Source of the DNA: Caprella mutica
Taxonomy: Eukaryota; Arthropoda; Malacostraca; Amphipoda; Caprellidae
DNA: 64,000 nucleotides
NCBI GenBank assembly: GCA_947561585.1
Contig: CANNZV010000342.1
Coordinates: 124,001-188,000 of the forward strand
Reading direction: 5' to 3'
Shown here: piece by piece, positions 55,801 through 58,838 of the stretch
Numbering within the stretch: position 1 is the first letter of the stretch
Layout of the letters: each line of letters starts with the position of its first letter
Position numbers and translations under genes: made by a program
Notes under the pieces: model-generated
The model's database searches: none
Told to the model about the DNA's origin: nothing
The model's input: the letters and a program-made list of their open reading frames with translations, nothing else

Positions 55801-56429
55801 TAGCTATCTTTTTGTTGATATATTGATGAACTATATATATTAAATATTCCTATTTTCTTTGTTTAATATTATTATTTCTGTGGTGATATAATATTTTGAA
55901 TGATTGGTAAGAACTACATTCTTTATTCAACTGAAATGTTTTTATTTTCTAGGGTGTTGGCTCTAGTTTGGAGGTATGCCTAGAAAGCTGTCCTAACCCC
56001 AAATGCAAACACCCTCTCTACACCACTCCGGCCCCCATCGTTAACGCAGTCTCCTCTCAACTGCGCTCCTTCACACAGCTCTACTACAAAGGATTCCTAG
56101 TTTGTGAGGACCCGAGCTGTACAAACAGAACGCGCAGAATGCCCCTCAACTTCGTGCAGAGTTTCCCGGTGTGCAATCTCTGTCGTAAGGGTGTTCTCAT
56201 GCGCGAATACACAGAGTCGCAGTTGTACAAACAGCTCTGCTTCTACGACTACATCTTCGACTTCCAAAAGGCGTGTCAGGAAAGCAAAGATGACAGAATA
56301 CGACTAGATCATCTGCGCAAAGTTTACGCCACGGTGAGAGAAGTTGTCACTAAACACTTGGCTTGGAGTGCCTACTCTCAGGTTAATCTGGGAAAACTTT
56401 TTGAGAATTTGAGACTGAGGAAGAAATGA
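19794..56429 (+). CDS. POLA1: DNA polymerase alpha catalytic subunit, 23 coding exons
   Basis: Family-B polymerase that extends the RNA primers made by primase during replication initiation in the nucleus. Joining 23 exons (listed separately) gives 4476 nt, 1491 residues plus stop; vertebrate POLA1 is about 1460. Every splice phase agrees and no exon contains a stop. Seen in order: a basic and acidic N-terminal tail with [10 protein letters not shown] (exon 3) and [11 protein letters not shown] (exon 4); FGKVWIESA (exon 8); the inactive exonuclease-like domain (DPDVLVGHD, exon 12); [13 protein letters not shown] (exon 14); motif [10 protein letters not shown] at 894-902; motif [10 protein letters not shown] at 980-988; motif C YGDTDS at 1030-1035 with the catalytic aspartates; KKKKYA at 1081-1086; and two C-terminal zinc-binding cysteine clusters that bind the B subunit. 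Exons are much richer in GC than introns. Introns reach 9.5 kb because of transposons. Confidence 0.97.
20683..20790 (+). repeat. Direct repeat flanking the piggyBac insertion, copy 1
   Basis: TAATAAAGCATGTCCAAACT through TTTTGAGCCCTTCAATT recurs at 25185-25290. Both copies are followed by spaced TTTGGAGA motifs. The family is unknown. Confidence 0.75.
20890..21075 (-). repeat. Dispersed repeat with GTGCACCAAATACA
   Basis: The reverse complement of this stretch (CCATTAATTTTCGGTGG ... TTTTGTGCACCAAATACA) matches 29930-30040 on the + strand. A weaker third piece is near 25684-25735. Nearby are short palindromes GGACCCACTGGTGGG and GGACCCACCGGTGAGTCC. Confidence 0.6.
22005..22121. repeat. Subterminal palindrome array, left end of piggyBac
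   Basis: Four 15 bp sites (GGGACATTATGTCCC 22005, GGGAAAATATGTCCC 22035, GGGAAGATATGTCCC 22066, GGGACATACCTTCCC 22107) lie at 30-41 bp spacing, most followed by ACCAG. They look like binding sites for a dimeric protein, possibly the transposase. Confidence 0.75.
22620..24395 (-). CDS. piggyBac-family transposase
   Basis: Cut-and-paste transposase of the DDD piggyBac family. Taking the ATG at 24395 gives 591 residues ending at 22620 with no internal stop. The frame extends upstream to 24623, but that part is translated palindrome repeat, and a splice acceptor (TATATTACAG|GGAAATG) lies just before this ATG, so this start is preferred. Seen: an acidic N-terminus; [10 protein letters not shown] with catalytic D272; [10 protein letters not shown] with D351; MLGVDRSDQ with D454 and D457; [11 protein letters not shown]; and a C-terminal cysteine-rich finger (CYNC ... 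[12 protein letters not shown], 558-585). All expected catalytic aspartates are present, so it may still be active or recently so. Confidence 0.9.
   Translation of the reverse strand: MRKRILRSDGEIHQTLEALGDLSGYSDDESPVDDSDGDENFIPCNIDSGSDEVIDGTPPHELPADIVPRQQVRNVVPEEYEDSSDDDCVPDNVEPTEFQWLDVAEIDWSVERENFEPKFQVPQEKNGSLVCFLNRSASPLDCLKSMLPKSLFMWIAQNTNIRIDMANKSSNTKHKLTDTREIMIVLGCTIVMGYNKLPNLHCYWSGNKSMRNECIANAISRERFCFLLSKLYFADPEKPSDAPKTYYIDNMVNCLKHTFATCYTESSCQSIDESMTKFKGRSSLKQYQPMKPIKRGIKIWQRCCALTGYTYDFQIYSAKNPQGDKLVGLGERVVTKLCSTIRNKEVVVIFDRFFSSTKLFASLNFAAVGTYMATRRFTAQFDAKLKKRGESQSRQSDKGVMAVKWCDTKEVHVMSNCHTPEVGKTFRTNKVGGKTEITCPEAIVFYKKYMLGVDRSDQAVSLYNFERKSTKWWKKVFFKLIKTAIVNAWILYQQLKAKDTPQLPFVIDAAEELITEGIKSATVKRIRKAGRPSKRRRSIIMENVGDHLPVRGNTRRRCYNCRLKGKEKQTFLSCSSCHVTLCDACFAPCHQ
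24474..24972. repeat. Subterminal palindrome array, right end of piggyBac
   Basis: Sites at 24474 (GGGACAAATAGTCCA), 24513 (GGGATAATTGGTCCC), 24548, 24575, 24604 (GGGACATATATTCCC), 24919 (GGGACGTATTTGCCC) and 24958 (GGGACATATTATCCC). The five in 24474-24618 are spaced 27-39 bp; two more sit within 70 bp of the terminus. Confidence 0.75.
25185..25290 (+). repeat. Direct repeat flanking the piggyBac insertion, copy 2
   Basis: Matches 20683-20790 (AGCATGTCCAAACTTGCC, TTTTGAGCCCTTCAATT). Followed by at least four spaced TTTGGAGACA motifs to 25445. Confidence 0.75.
26055..26176 (+). CDS. POLA1: POLA1 exon 2
   Basis: Acceptor TTTATTGCAG, donor TATGAG|GTTTGT. Encodes the basic segment [20 protein letters not shown] typical of the POLA1 N-terminus. 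Enters in phase 1 and leaves in phase 0. Confidence 0.92.
26705..26801 (+). CDS. POLA1: POLA1 exon 3
   Basis: Follows a long pyrimidine tract ending CCCACAG. Encodes [18 protein letters not shown] and EEDWIIDD, conserved in POLA1. Donor ATG|GTGAGG, phase 1. Confidence 0.95.
27321..27452. mobile_element. Mariner-type MITE, copy 3
   Basis: CAGTGTGTCTGCAAAAAATG at the left and TTTTTTGTAGACACACTG at the right, flanked by TA on both sides. Shorter (132 bp) than the copies at 4339 and 11586. In POLA1 intron 3. Confidence 0.8.
27552..28764. mobile_element. TIR element carrying a 22 bp minisatellite
   Basis: The left end GTAGCGTCAAACCAGGTGGC and the right end (complement GTAGCGTCAGACCGGGTGGC) match over about 30 bp. 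Internal motifs of the form AACCGGGTGAATTTTGCG and TGCGCAACTTCACCCGG repeat the same theme near both ends. The centre holds the 22 bp array. No protein is recognised and the target duplication is unclear. In POLA1 intron 3. Confidence 0.7.
27880..28248. repeat. 22 bp minisatellite, about 15 units
   Basis: The unit GGAATTGCCGGGAGTCTGCT plus GT is repeated with almost no variation in the middle; edge units carry GCCGTGAG instead of GCCGGGAG. The near identity of central units implies recent expansion. Long frames on both strands here are artefacts of the repeat. Confidence 0.95.
28840..29018 (+). CDS. POLA1: POLA1 exon 4
   Basis: Acceptor TCTTTAACAG, donor GCAGAG|GTAATG. Encodes [18 protein letters not shown], a hallmark of POLA1, then a lysine-rich stretch with [11 protein letters not shown]. 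Phase 1 in, phase 0 out. Confidence 0.95.
29607..29831 (+). CDS. POLA1: POLA1 exon 5
   Basis: Acceptor CCCTTCAG, donor AAAAAG|GTAACG, phase 0. Encodes [15 protein letters not shown], an acidic-hydrophobic motif resembling the Ctf4/AND-1 binding peptide of polymerase alpha, followed by a proline- and serine-rich linker. Confidence 0.92.
29930..30040 (+). repeat. Dispersed repeat with GTGCACCAAATACA, copy 2
   Basis: Matches the reverse complement of 20890-21075. In POLA1 intron 5. Confidence 0.6.
30065..30230. mobile_element. Palindromic MITE family member (partial)
   Basis: Contains TTGGTATCTATGATACC and, at its right end, AAAATGTGGAACCATCCGAT and TTGGAACTTTCCCT. The family is described at 57921-58138. 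Confidence 0.5.
30645..30758 (+). CDS. POLA1: POLA1 exon 6
   Basis: Acceptor CCCTTTTTACAG, donor CCTAAG|GTAAGC, phase 0 both sides. Encodes a basic linker ([19 protein letters not shown]), poorly conserved; supported by splice sites and phase. Confidence 0.85.
31845..32024 (+). CDS. POLA1: POLA1 exon 7
   Basis: Acceptor CTCAATTTTCAG, donor AAACTG|GTGAGT, phase 0. Encodes a strongly acidic segment ([18 protein letters not shown]) as in the POLA1 N-terminal region. Confidence 0.9.
32258..32602 (+). CDS. POLA1: POLA1 exon 8
   Basis: Acceptor ATCCTACAG, donor ACTGAG|GTGAGT, phase 0. Encodes [24 protein letters not shown] and [14 protein letters not shown], the start of the conserved N-terminal domain of the polymerase fold. 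Confidence 0.97.
32615..33021. mobile_element. MITE with AGGCCCATTTACACGCTAC ends
   Basis: TTAAAGGCCCATTTACACGC at the left and GCGTGTAAATGGGCCTTAA at the right are inverted copies, with TAA adjacent to both. Inside, TTACACGC recurs with GATTTATTG. PIF/Harbinger-like by ends and target. It starts only 12 bp after the exon 8 donor. Confidence 0.8.
33560..33751 (+). CDS. POLA1: POLA1 exon 9
   Basis: Acceptor TTTCTTTCAG, donor TATTCA|GTGAGT, phase 0. Encodes [19 protein letters not shown] and [20 protein letters not shown], conserved in POLA1. Confidence 0.96.
34156..34332 (+). CDS. POLA1: POLA1 exon 10
   Basis: Acceptor ATTTTCCCAG, donor GTAGAG|GTGAGG, phase 0. Encodes [16 protein letters not shown] and [10 protein letters not shown], characteristic of the family. 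Confidence 0.97.
34472..34673 (+). CDS. POLA1: POLA1 exon 11
   Basis: Acceptor TTGTTCCCCAG, donor TTTTGTG|GTAAGT, phase 0 in and 1 out. Encodes [20 protein letters not shown] and [12 protein letters not shown] proline run (SPPSPPPPL) precedes the conserved part. Confidence 0.96.
35140..35402 (+). CDS. POLA1: POLA1 exon 12 (exonuclease-like domain)
   Basis: Acceptor TTCTTCTCAG, donor CTATCA|GTGAGT. Encodes [20 protein letters not shown] and [15 protein letters not shown]. The acidic residues of active family-B proofreading sites are missing, as is normal in polymerase alpha. Confidence 0.97.
36108..36289 (+). CDS. POLA1: POLA1 exon 13
   Basis: Acceptor CTGTTTTCAG, donor TTCGA|GTGAGT, leaving phase 2. 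Encodes [20 protein letters not shown] and [12 protein letters not shown]. It is followed by the 9.5 kb intron 13. Confidence 0.96.
36308..36450. mobile_element. Palindromic MITE family member
   Basis: Left arm TTAGTTATCAGACAGTTCC and right arm GAACTGTCCGATAACTTAG are inverted copies, with ATTATCGATC / GATCGAAAATG inside. In POLA1 intron 13. Confidence 0.75.
37785..37973. repeat. DIRS inverted terminal repeat (3' side)
   Basis: Complement of 43629-43814, with GCTTGTACCTACTAGC at its outer edge and GAGTCACACAGAGTAAC at its inner edge. Confidence 0.9.
38026..38121. repeat. DIRS internal complementary region
   Basis: Its first half is the complement of 37742-37801 (AAGAGGAACGCTTTCCTGCG). Its second half is the complement of the right end 43797-43833 (CTTTTTCCCACTTAATTTCG). 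The two meet at CTGTATC, which is the complement of a joined right-end/left-end circle junction. Confidence 0.92.
38422..39420 (-). pseudogene. DIRS tyrosine recombinase, broken by a stop
   Basis: Recombinase that would integrate the circular DNA copy. Seen on the minus strand: an N-terminal core-binding part ([16 protein letters not shown]); [14 protein letters not shown] with the box-A arginine near 38920; then GHDVRKIS with the H-x-x-R pair; and [12 protein letters not shown] with the tyrosine nucleophile near 38505. A single in-frame TAG at 38743-38745 separates the box-A part from the C-terminal catalytic part. The 5' portion overlaps the end of the RNase H frame by a few tens of bases. 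Frame continues open upstream to 41178, but that part is a shadow of the RT frame. Confidence 0.85.
39387..41303 (-). pseudogene. DIRS reverse transcriptase / RNase H, two in-frame stops
   Basis: One reading frame from 41303 to 39387. Seen in order: [34 protein letters not shown], and [10 protein letters not shown] with the YIDD catalytic box at 40632-40643. The RNase H part follows, with [31 protein letters not shown] and [13 protein letters not shown], then a DIRS-type tail ([15 protein letters not shown]). In-frame stops are TAG at 40602-40604 (right after the RT core) and TGA at 40089-40091. The frame overlaps the end of Gag by 86 nt in another phase, as is usual in DIRS elements. This copy cannot make a full enzyme. 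Confidence 0.9.
41218..43227 (-). CDS. DIRS Gag-like protein with one spliceosomal intron
   Basis: Two exons on the minus strand: 43227..42979 and 42858..41218, predicted 629 residues. Exon 1 encodes a small cysteine- and histidine-rich domain ([27 protein letters not shown]). The donor TTTTGG|GTAAGA and acceptor TTTTGGTAG|ATCTC keep phase 0, and the joined frame is open. Without splicing, translation stops inside the 120 nt intron. A second acceptor-like TTCTGTTGCAG just before the start (43250) suggests a 5' UTR intron. Exon 2 is hydrophilic with a basic C-terminus and is not recognised as a specific domain; the Gag label rests on position. Confidence 0.7.
43629..43814. repeat. DIRS inverted terminal repeat (5' side, promoter end)
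   Basis: Complement of 37785-37973. On the minus strand it holds TATATAAG (43662-43655), a TATA-like box pointing into the element, followed by GGCGAGTCACACAGAGTAAC. Confidence 0.9.
45801..46044 (+). CDS. POLA1: POLA1 exon 14
   Basis: Acceptor TTTTTTTCCAG, donor AAAAAG|GTACTG. Encodes [20 protein letters not shown] and [19 protein letters not shown], highly conserved in POLA1. Phase 2 in (one base completes Glu), phase 0 out. Confidence 0.97.
46210..46600. mobile_element. Palindromic MITE family, compound or nested copy
   Basis: Contains AATTATTGGTCGGTTTCAC at the left, TTGGTATCCATGATACCTGC near 46460, and ACAGACTGATAATTTG at the right. Larger than other members, perhaps two copies. In POLA1 intron 14. 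Confidence 0.5.
46688..46912 (+). CDS. POLA1: POLA1 exon 15 (motif A)
   Basis: Acceptor CATCATTTCAG, donor GATGAT|GTGAGA. Encodes [20 protein letters not shown] and [19 protein letters not shown], containing the first catalytic aspartate (residue 894). Confidence 0.98.
47166..47310 (+). repeat. Three tandem units starting TAGATTTTGTGT
   Basis: Units of about 46-60 bp begin TAGATTTTGTTCTAGGTAG, TAGATTTTGTGTAAGGTAG and TAGATTTTGTGTTAGGTAGG. In POLA1 intron 15. Confidence 0.75.
47433..47570 (+). CDS. POLA1: POLA1 exon 16
   Basis: Acceptor CTTTTTTCAG, donor ATGCAG|GTAAGT, phase 0. Encodes [20 protein letters not shown], the conserved palm helix before motif B. Confidence 0.97.
47733..47868. mobile_element. 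Palindromic MITE family member
   Basis: AGTTATTGACGTTCTACATT at the left, GGAACCGTTCGATAACTCC at the right, with GCAGGTATCATGG between. In POLA1 intron 16. Confidence 0.7.
47914..48315. mobile_element. MITE with ATAACACTRGRCAAC ends
   Basis: ATAACACTGGACAACAG at the left and GTTGCCTAGTGTTAT at the right are inverted. Long inner arms also pair: TTAGACTAATGTTGG with its right-side counterpart, and TCTGAGTCCG with CGGACTCAGA. In POLA1 intron 16. Confidence 0.7.
48608..48716 (+). CDS. POLA1: POLA1 exon 17 (motif B)
   Basis: Acceptor TCTCCCCCAG, donor ATCACAG|GTGAGA. Encodes [20 protein letters not shown] with the nucleotide-binding KxxxNSxYG motif. Confidence 0.98.
48941..49105. mobile_element. 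MITE with AAGGGCMGTACASACG ends, copy 1
   Basis: AAGGGCAGTACAGACGC at the left and CGTGTGTACGGCCCTTT at the right are imperfect inverted repeats. Its right half (GCAAAAAGTCTGGTGGAAAG) recurs at 63297-63372. In POLA1 intron 17. Confidence 0.65.
49379..49518 (+). CDS. POLA1: POLA1 exon 18 (motif C)
   Basis: Acceptor TTTCTCCGCAG, donor GCAAAG|GTCAGA (weaker than others). Encodes [19 protein letters not shown] with the catalytic DTD at residues 1032-1034. Confidence 0.98.
49620..49810. mobile_element. Palindromic MITE family member (full)
   Basis: GAGTTACTGAACGGTTACAC at the left, GAAACTGTTCGATAATTTGG at the right, and a central TTGGTATCTATGATAGCTGC. In POLA1 intron 18. Confidence 0.75.
50166..50474 (+). 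CDS. POLA1: POLA1 exon 19
   Basis: Acceptor CCCATTTCTCAG, donor GGCAAG|GTGAGG, phase 0. Encodes [11 protein letters not shown] and [13 protein letters not shown], the thumb-proximal conserved region that contacts the primer. Confidence 0.98.
50735..50896 (+). CDS. POLA1: POLA1 exon 20
   Basis: Acceptor ATTTTCCACCAG, donor TGTCTG|GTAGGT, phase 0. Encodes [18 protein letters not shown] and [10 protein letters not shown] (thumb). Confidence 0.97.
51110..51234 (+). CDS. POLA1: POLA1 exon 21
   Basis: Acceptor TTCTCTAACAG, donor GCTAG|GTAAGG, leaving phase 2. Encodes [11 protein letters not shown] and [16 protein letters not shown], conserved at the end of the polymerase domain. Confidence 0.97.
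51681..52330. repeat. 22 bp minisatellite
   Basis: About 29 units of CCCCATCACTTTCTCTCCAA plus TT with sub-families (TCTCGAATT, TCTTCAATT, ACCACTTTC). Runs of identical variants lie next to one another, as expected from local duplication. Confidence 0.95.
52331..52600. repeat. 21 bp derivative minisatellite
   Basis: About 13 units of CCCATCACTTTTTTCCCAAT plus C or T continue directly from the 22 bp array, so one array evolved from the other. A minus-strand frame of repeated GKKVMGI here is a repeat artefact. Confidence 0.93.
53160..53400 (+). CDS. POLA1: POLA1 exon 22 (first zinc cluster begins)
   Basis: Acceptor TTCCGATACCAG, donor AGACAG|GTGAGG. Encodes [20 protein letters not shown] and [16 protein letters not shown], the first half of the C-terminal zinc module. 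It carries a glycine- and glutamate-rich insert ([14 protein letters not shown]). Confidence 0.96.
53447..55503. mobile_element. Non-autonomous hAT element, copy B, with perfect target duplication
   Basis: Ends CAGAGCTGGGC and GCCCAGCTCTG are flanked by CGAACTAT on both sides (53439-53446 and 55504-55511), the 8 bp hAT duplication. The 2057 bp body is nearly identical to copy A (36686-45350) but lacks the DIRS insertion and two other segments. Frames at 53160-53616 beyond exon 22 and at 54943-55170 are not genes. In POLA1 intron 22. Confidence 0.92.
55504..55795. repeat. 37 bp tandem array next to hAT copy B
   Basis: About eight units of AACTATTGGTGGTTGTTTTA followed by ACTCTTCACTTTATTAC. 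The hAT target CGAACTAT overlaps the first unit, and TTTTTTATTACGAACTAT remains on the element's other side, so the array existed before the insertion. Confidence 0.92.
55953..56429 (+). CDS. POLA1: POLA1 exon 23 (C-terminal zinc module and stop)
   Basis: Acceptor TTATTTTCTAG. Encodes [45 protein letters not shown] and [15 protein letters not shown], then TGA. The two cysteine clusters form the domain that binds the polymerase alpha B subunit. Confidence 0.98.
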   Translation, partial: GVGSSLEVCLESCPNPKCKHPLYTTPAPIVNAVSSQLRSFTQLYYKGFLVCEDPSCTNRTRRMPLNFVQSFPVCNLCRKGVLMREYTESQLYKQLCFYDYIFDFQKACQESKDDRIRLDHLRKVYATVREVVTKHLAWSAYSQVNLGKLFENLRLRKK

Positions 56430-56673
56430 GTGAGTGCCTTTTTGGATGTTTTATTGTTGGGTTTTGGACTTTTAAAGAAAGTTTGATGTGAATTTTATCC
56501 TATTTTGGATTTTTAGTTTAATTGATTTGATGTGGCTCAATTTGATGGGCTTCCATATTCTTTATTAATAATATAGCACGTTTGATGGCCTTAAAATTTT
56601 GTACAAAGGTGTATAGATTTAAATTTTAGTGTATAGTTTCGAATTATAGCTCTTATATTTTAGATAATCTGTA

Positions 56674-56679
56674 AATAAA
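56674..56679 (+). terminator. POLA1: POLA1 polyadenylation signal
   Basis: AATAAA lies 245 bp after the stop codon, in CTGTAAATAAAGATACTG. It is the first canonical signal downstream. Confidence 0.7.
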
Positions 56680-56770
56680 GATACTGATAATTTAAATAGT
56701 TTCAATTTTTATTCGCCTTTCATCTACATATTGAGACTTCGATTTATGATCTGTGAAATATTAAACTTGT

Positions 56771-57150
56771 TTAACCTTTCGTGCCGAATGGGCTAATATG
56801 TCCAACTAGTAACATTAATATTTAATTGGGACAGTGAGTCTCAGAATATAGCCACTACAAATGTTAAGTTGGTACCTACAGGATGACGCGATAGGCCCTT
56901 GCTTTAGAATTTAGTGAAGCATCAAGAGCGTGCTCAGTTGGTGACAAATAGCTGTTAGAGGAGGTTGTGGGCTGTATTTCGTCCCAAAATGTAAGTAATC
57001 TTCACAAATTTATACTTTTATAGATATCCATATAGTGAATAGCTAGCTACTAAATCATGTTTACACATTGCCAATATACATTTGAAACTGCTTTGATATA
57101 TATTTTGCCTTTTATTGTACTTTGTGGGAAATATTGTCTCCACCAGTTTT
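56771..57150. mobile_element. piggyBac-related short element or solo end
   Basis: TTAACCTTTCGTGCCGAATG followed by GGGCTAATATGTCC closely matches the right terminus of the piggyBac element at 24958-24992. A second family-like site GGGAAATATTGTCTCC with CACCAG lies at 57128. The far end is uncertain. Confidence 0.5.
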
Positions 57151-57188
57151 TTAATTTTTCCAACAAATCCCACTTGTATAATAATCTA

Positions 57189-57533
57189 CACCATTTTAGC
57201 TTCAAATTAAAAAAGTCAAGTTCAAAGTAAATGAGTTCAAATTAAAATATCGGATTTTTTTTAATGTTAAAATCTCAATAATTGATCTCCACTTGAGTTT
57301 ATCCTTCATAATTATGATATTTTATAAAATAAGATTGAAAGTTTTAATATGTACTTGATTAATTTCTATTAGAAATTGATCTATTTTCATTTGAAATACA
57401 CTTTATTCAATTGAAGTTGATCTTTTTTAATTTGAAGTTGACTATTTTAATTTGAAGTTTTTTAAAATTTTAATTCGAAATTCACTTTCTTTGATTTGAA
57501 GTTGACTAATTTTAATTTGAGGCTAAAATGGTG
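57189..57533. mobile_element. TA-flanked MITE with CACCATTTTAGC ends
   Basis: CACCATTTTAGCTTCAAATT at the left is inverted at the right as AATTTGAGGCTAAAATGGTG, with TA at both edges. The right arm contains several TTTTAATTTGAAGTTGACT units. Confidence 0.75.
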
Positions 57534-57537
57534 TATA

Positions 57538-58331
57538 CAGGCATTCCCCGCTTTAGTTACCAAATCACGACTCAGTTTAGTTACCAAACTGTAAGTAAAG
57601 CGAATAAAAGTAACAAGAAATTTATAATTGTCACTCCTCGATTATATCTCTTATTTTCTATCAGTTATAGAAAGAAAATTTGTTTTAGAGTTATTAGAGT
57701 ACGACGTATATAAGCATATTAATAATTATATACAGTCTTTCATTGTTTGTGACTGTGATGAAAAAGTTTAAAGTCGTGCATTTATTAAATGTTTTAAAAT
57801 CCATCCATAACTTAATTCTCACTCAGTATAGGTGAGTAATTAATAGATACTTTGATTTCTATAATTATTGTGCTACATTTAACAAACCGCAACTTTATGC
57901 TCTATGAAATGTTTTTGGTAGTAGGGTACTAGGTTCCAAGTTATTGGTTGGATCTACAATTTCGGACACGTCAGAAAAGAAAATATTATAATTATTATTT
58001 AACTTCTATTCTAATTGGTAGCATGGATACCAATTGAAATAAAAGTTAAATAATTATTATTACCTATATAAAGATTTTCACGTGTTCGAAAATATGGAAC
58101 CATGCAATATCACGGAACTAACCCTAAAATAGGACATGTTGAATTTCTGAACCAATTGCTTCTAATAACCTCATCTGGATTATAATTTTGATGTTTTTTT
58201 AGTTACTGTGAAATAATCACAAAAATTGTCTCAGTTTTCTATGTCTACGAACGGTTCTTATTTCGAAACATGACTCGAAATAAGTACCACTTTTACTAAA
58301 GTGAGTTGTATTTAAAGCGAGGCTTGCCTGT
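57538..58331. mobile_element. TA-flanked element with CAGGCATTCCCCGCTTTAG ends
   Basis: The left end CAGGCATTCCCCGCTTTAG and the complement of the right end (CAGGCAAGCCTCGCTTTAAA) match, with TA at 57536-57537 and 58332-58333. The ends resemble pogo/Tigger-type termini. A palindromic MITE (57921-58138) is nested inside. No transposase. Confidence 0.75.
57921..58138. mobile_element. Palindromic MITE family, reference copy
   Basis: The left arm TAGGTTCCAAGTTATTGG and the right arm TCACGGAACTAACCCTA are inverted with some mismatch. Inner arms TGGATCTACAATTTCGG and CGAAAATATGGAACCATGC also pair, and the centre reads TTGGTAGCATGGATACCAA. At least six relatives lie in POLA1 introns (30065, 36308, 46210, 47733, 49620) and one near 12400. 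Confidence 0.75.
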
Positions 58332-58337
58332 ACTATA

Positions 58338-58650
58338 AGAGCCGCGTCCGTCTGTCCGTGTGTCACAAAATTGGCTAAACAGTCATTCTATCAACAGCTT
58401 CTCATAAAAGTTGGTGTAAATAAAAGAAACTGTAATAGAAAAGAATAACTAATATTTTGCGGCATGATCATTGATACAGGGGTCACACTAAAATAATTTA
58501 TTAATTGAAAATATATGACTTTTGTCCCTAAGAAGTATATTGTTTGATCAATTAAAGATATTGTATGTGATATGCATTTGAATATAATATAAACCCATTA
58601 TATTAATTAAACTCTCAATGATTGAACAAAGGGTACTGTACTAGTAGCCA
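58338..58650 (+). repeat. Dispersed repeat, copy 2 (GAGCCGCGTCCGTCTGTC)
   Basis: Matches 484-740: GAGCCGCGTCCGTCTGTCCG and GTGTGTCAC at the start and GGGTACTGTACTAGTAG at the end. Confidence 0.55.
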
Positions 58651-58838
58651 TATATATTGGGACAAATACATCCCATTAGTATTATTGTGTCCAGTGAATG
58701 GATAGATATAGTGGTATTATATCGCACTACAAATATAGCTGATATCAACGCAAGATGGATCTCGCCAAAAGCGTCATTCGCACCAGAAGACAATCAATCG
58801 TCTAGCCGCCCAGAAGAGAGCCTACACGCGGTGGCGGC

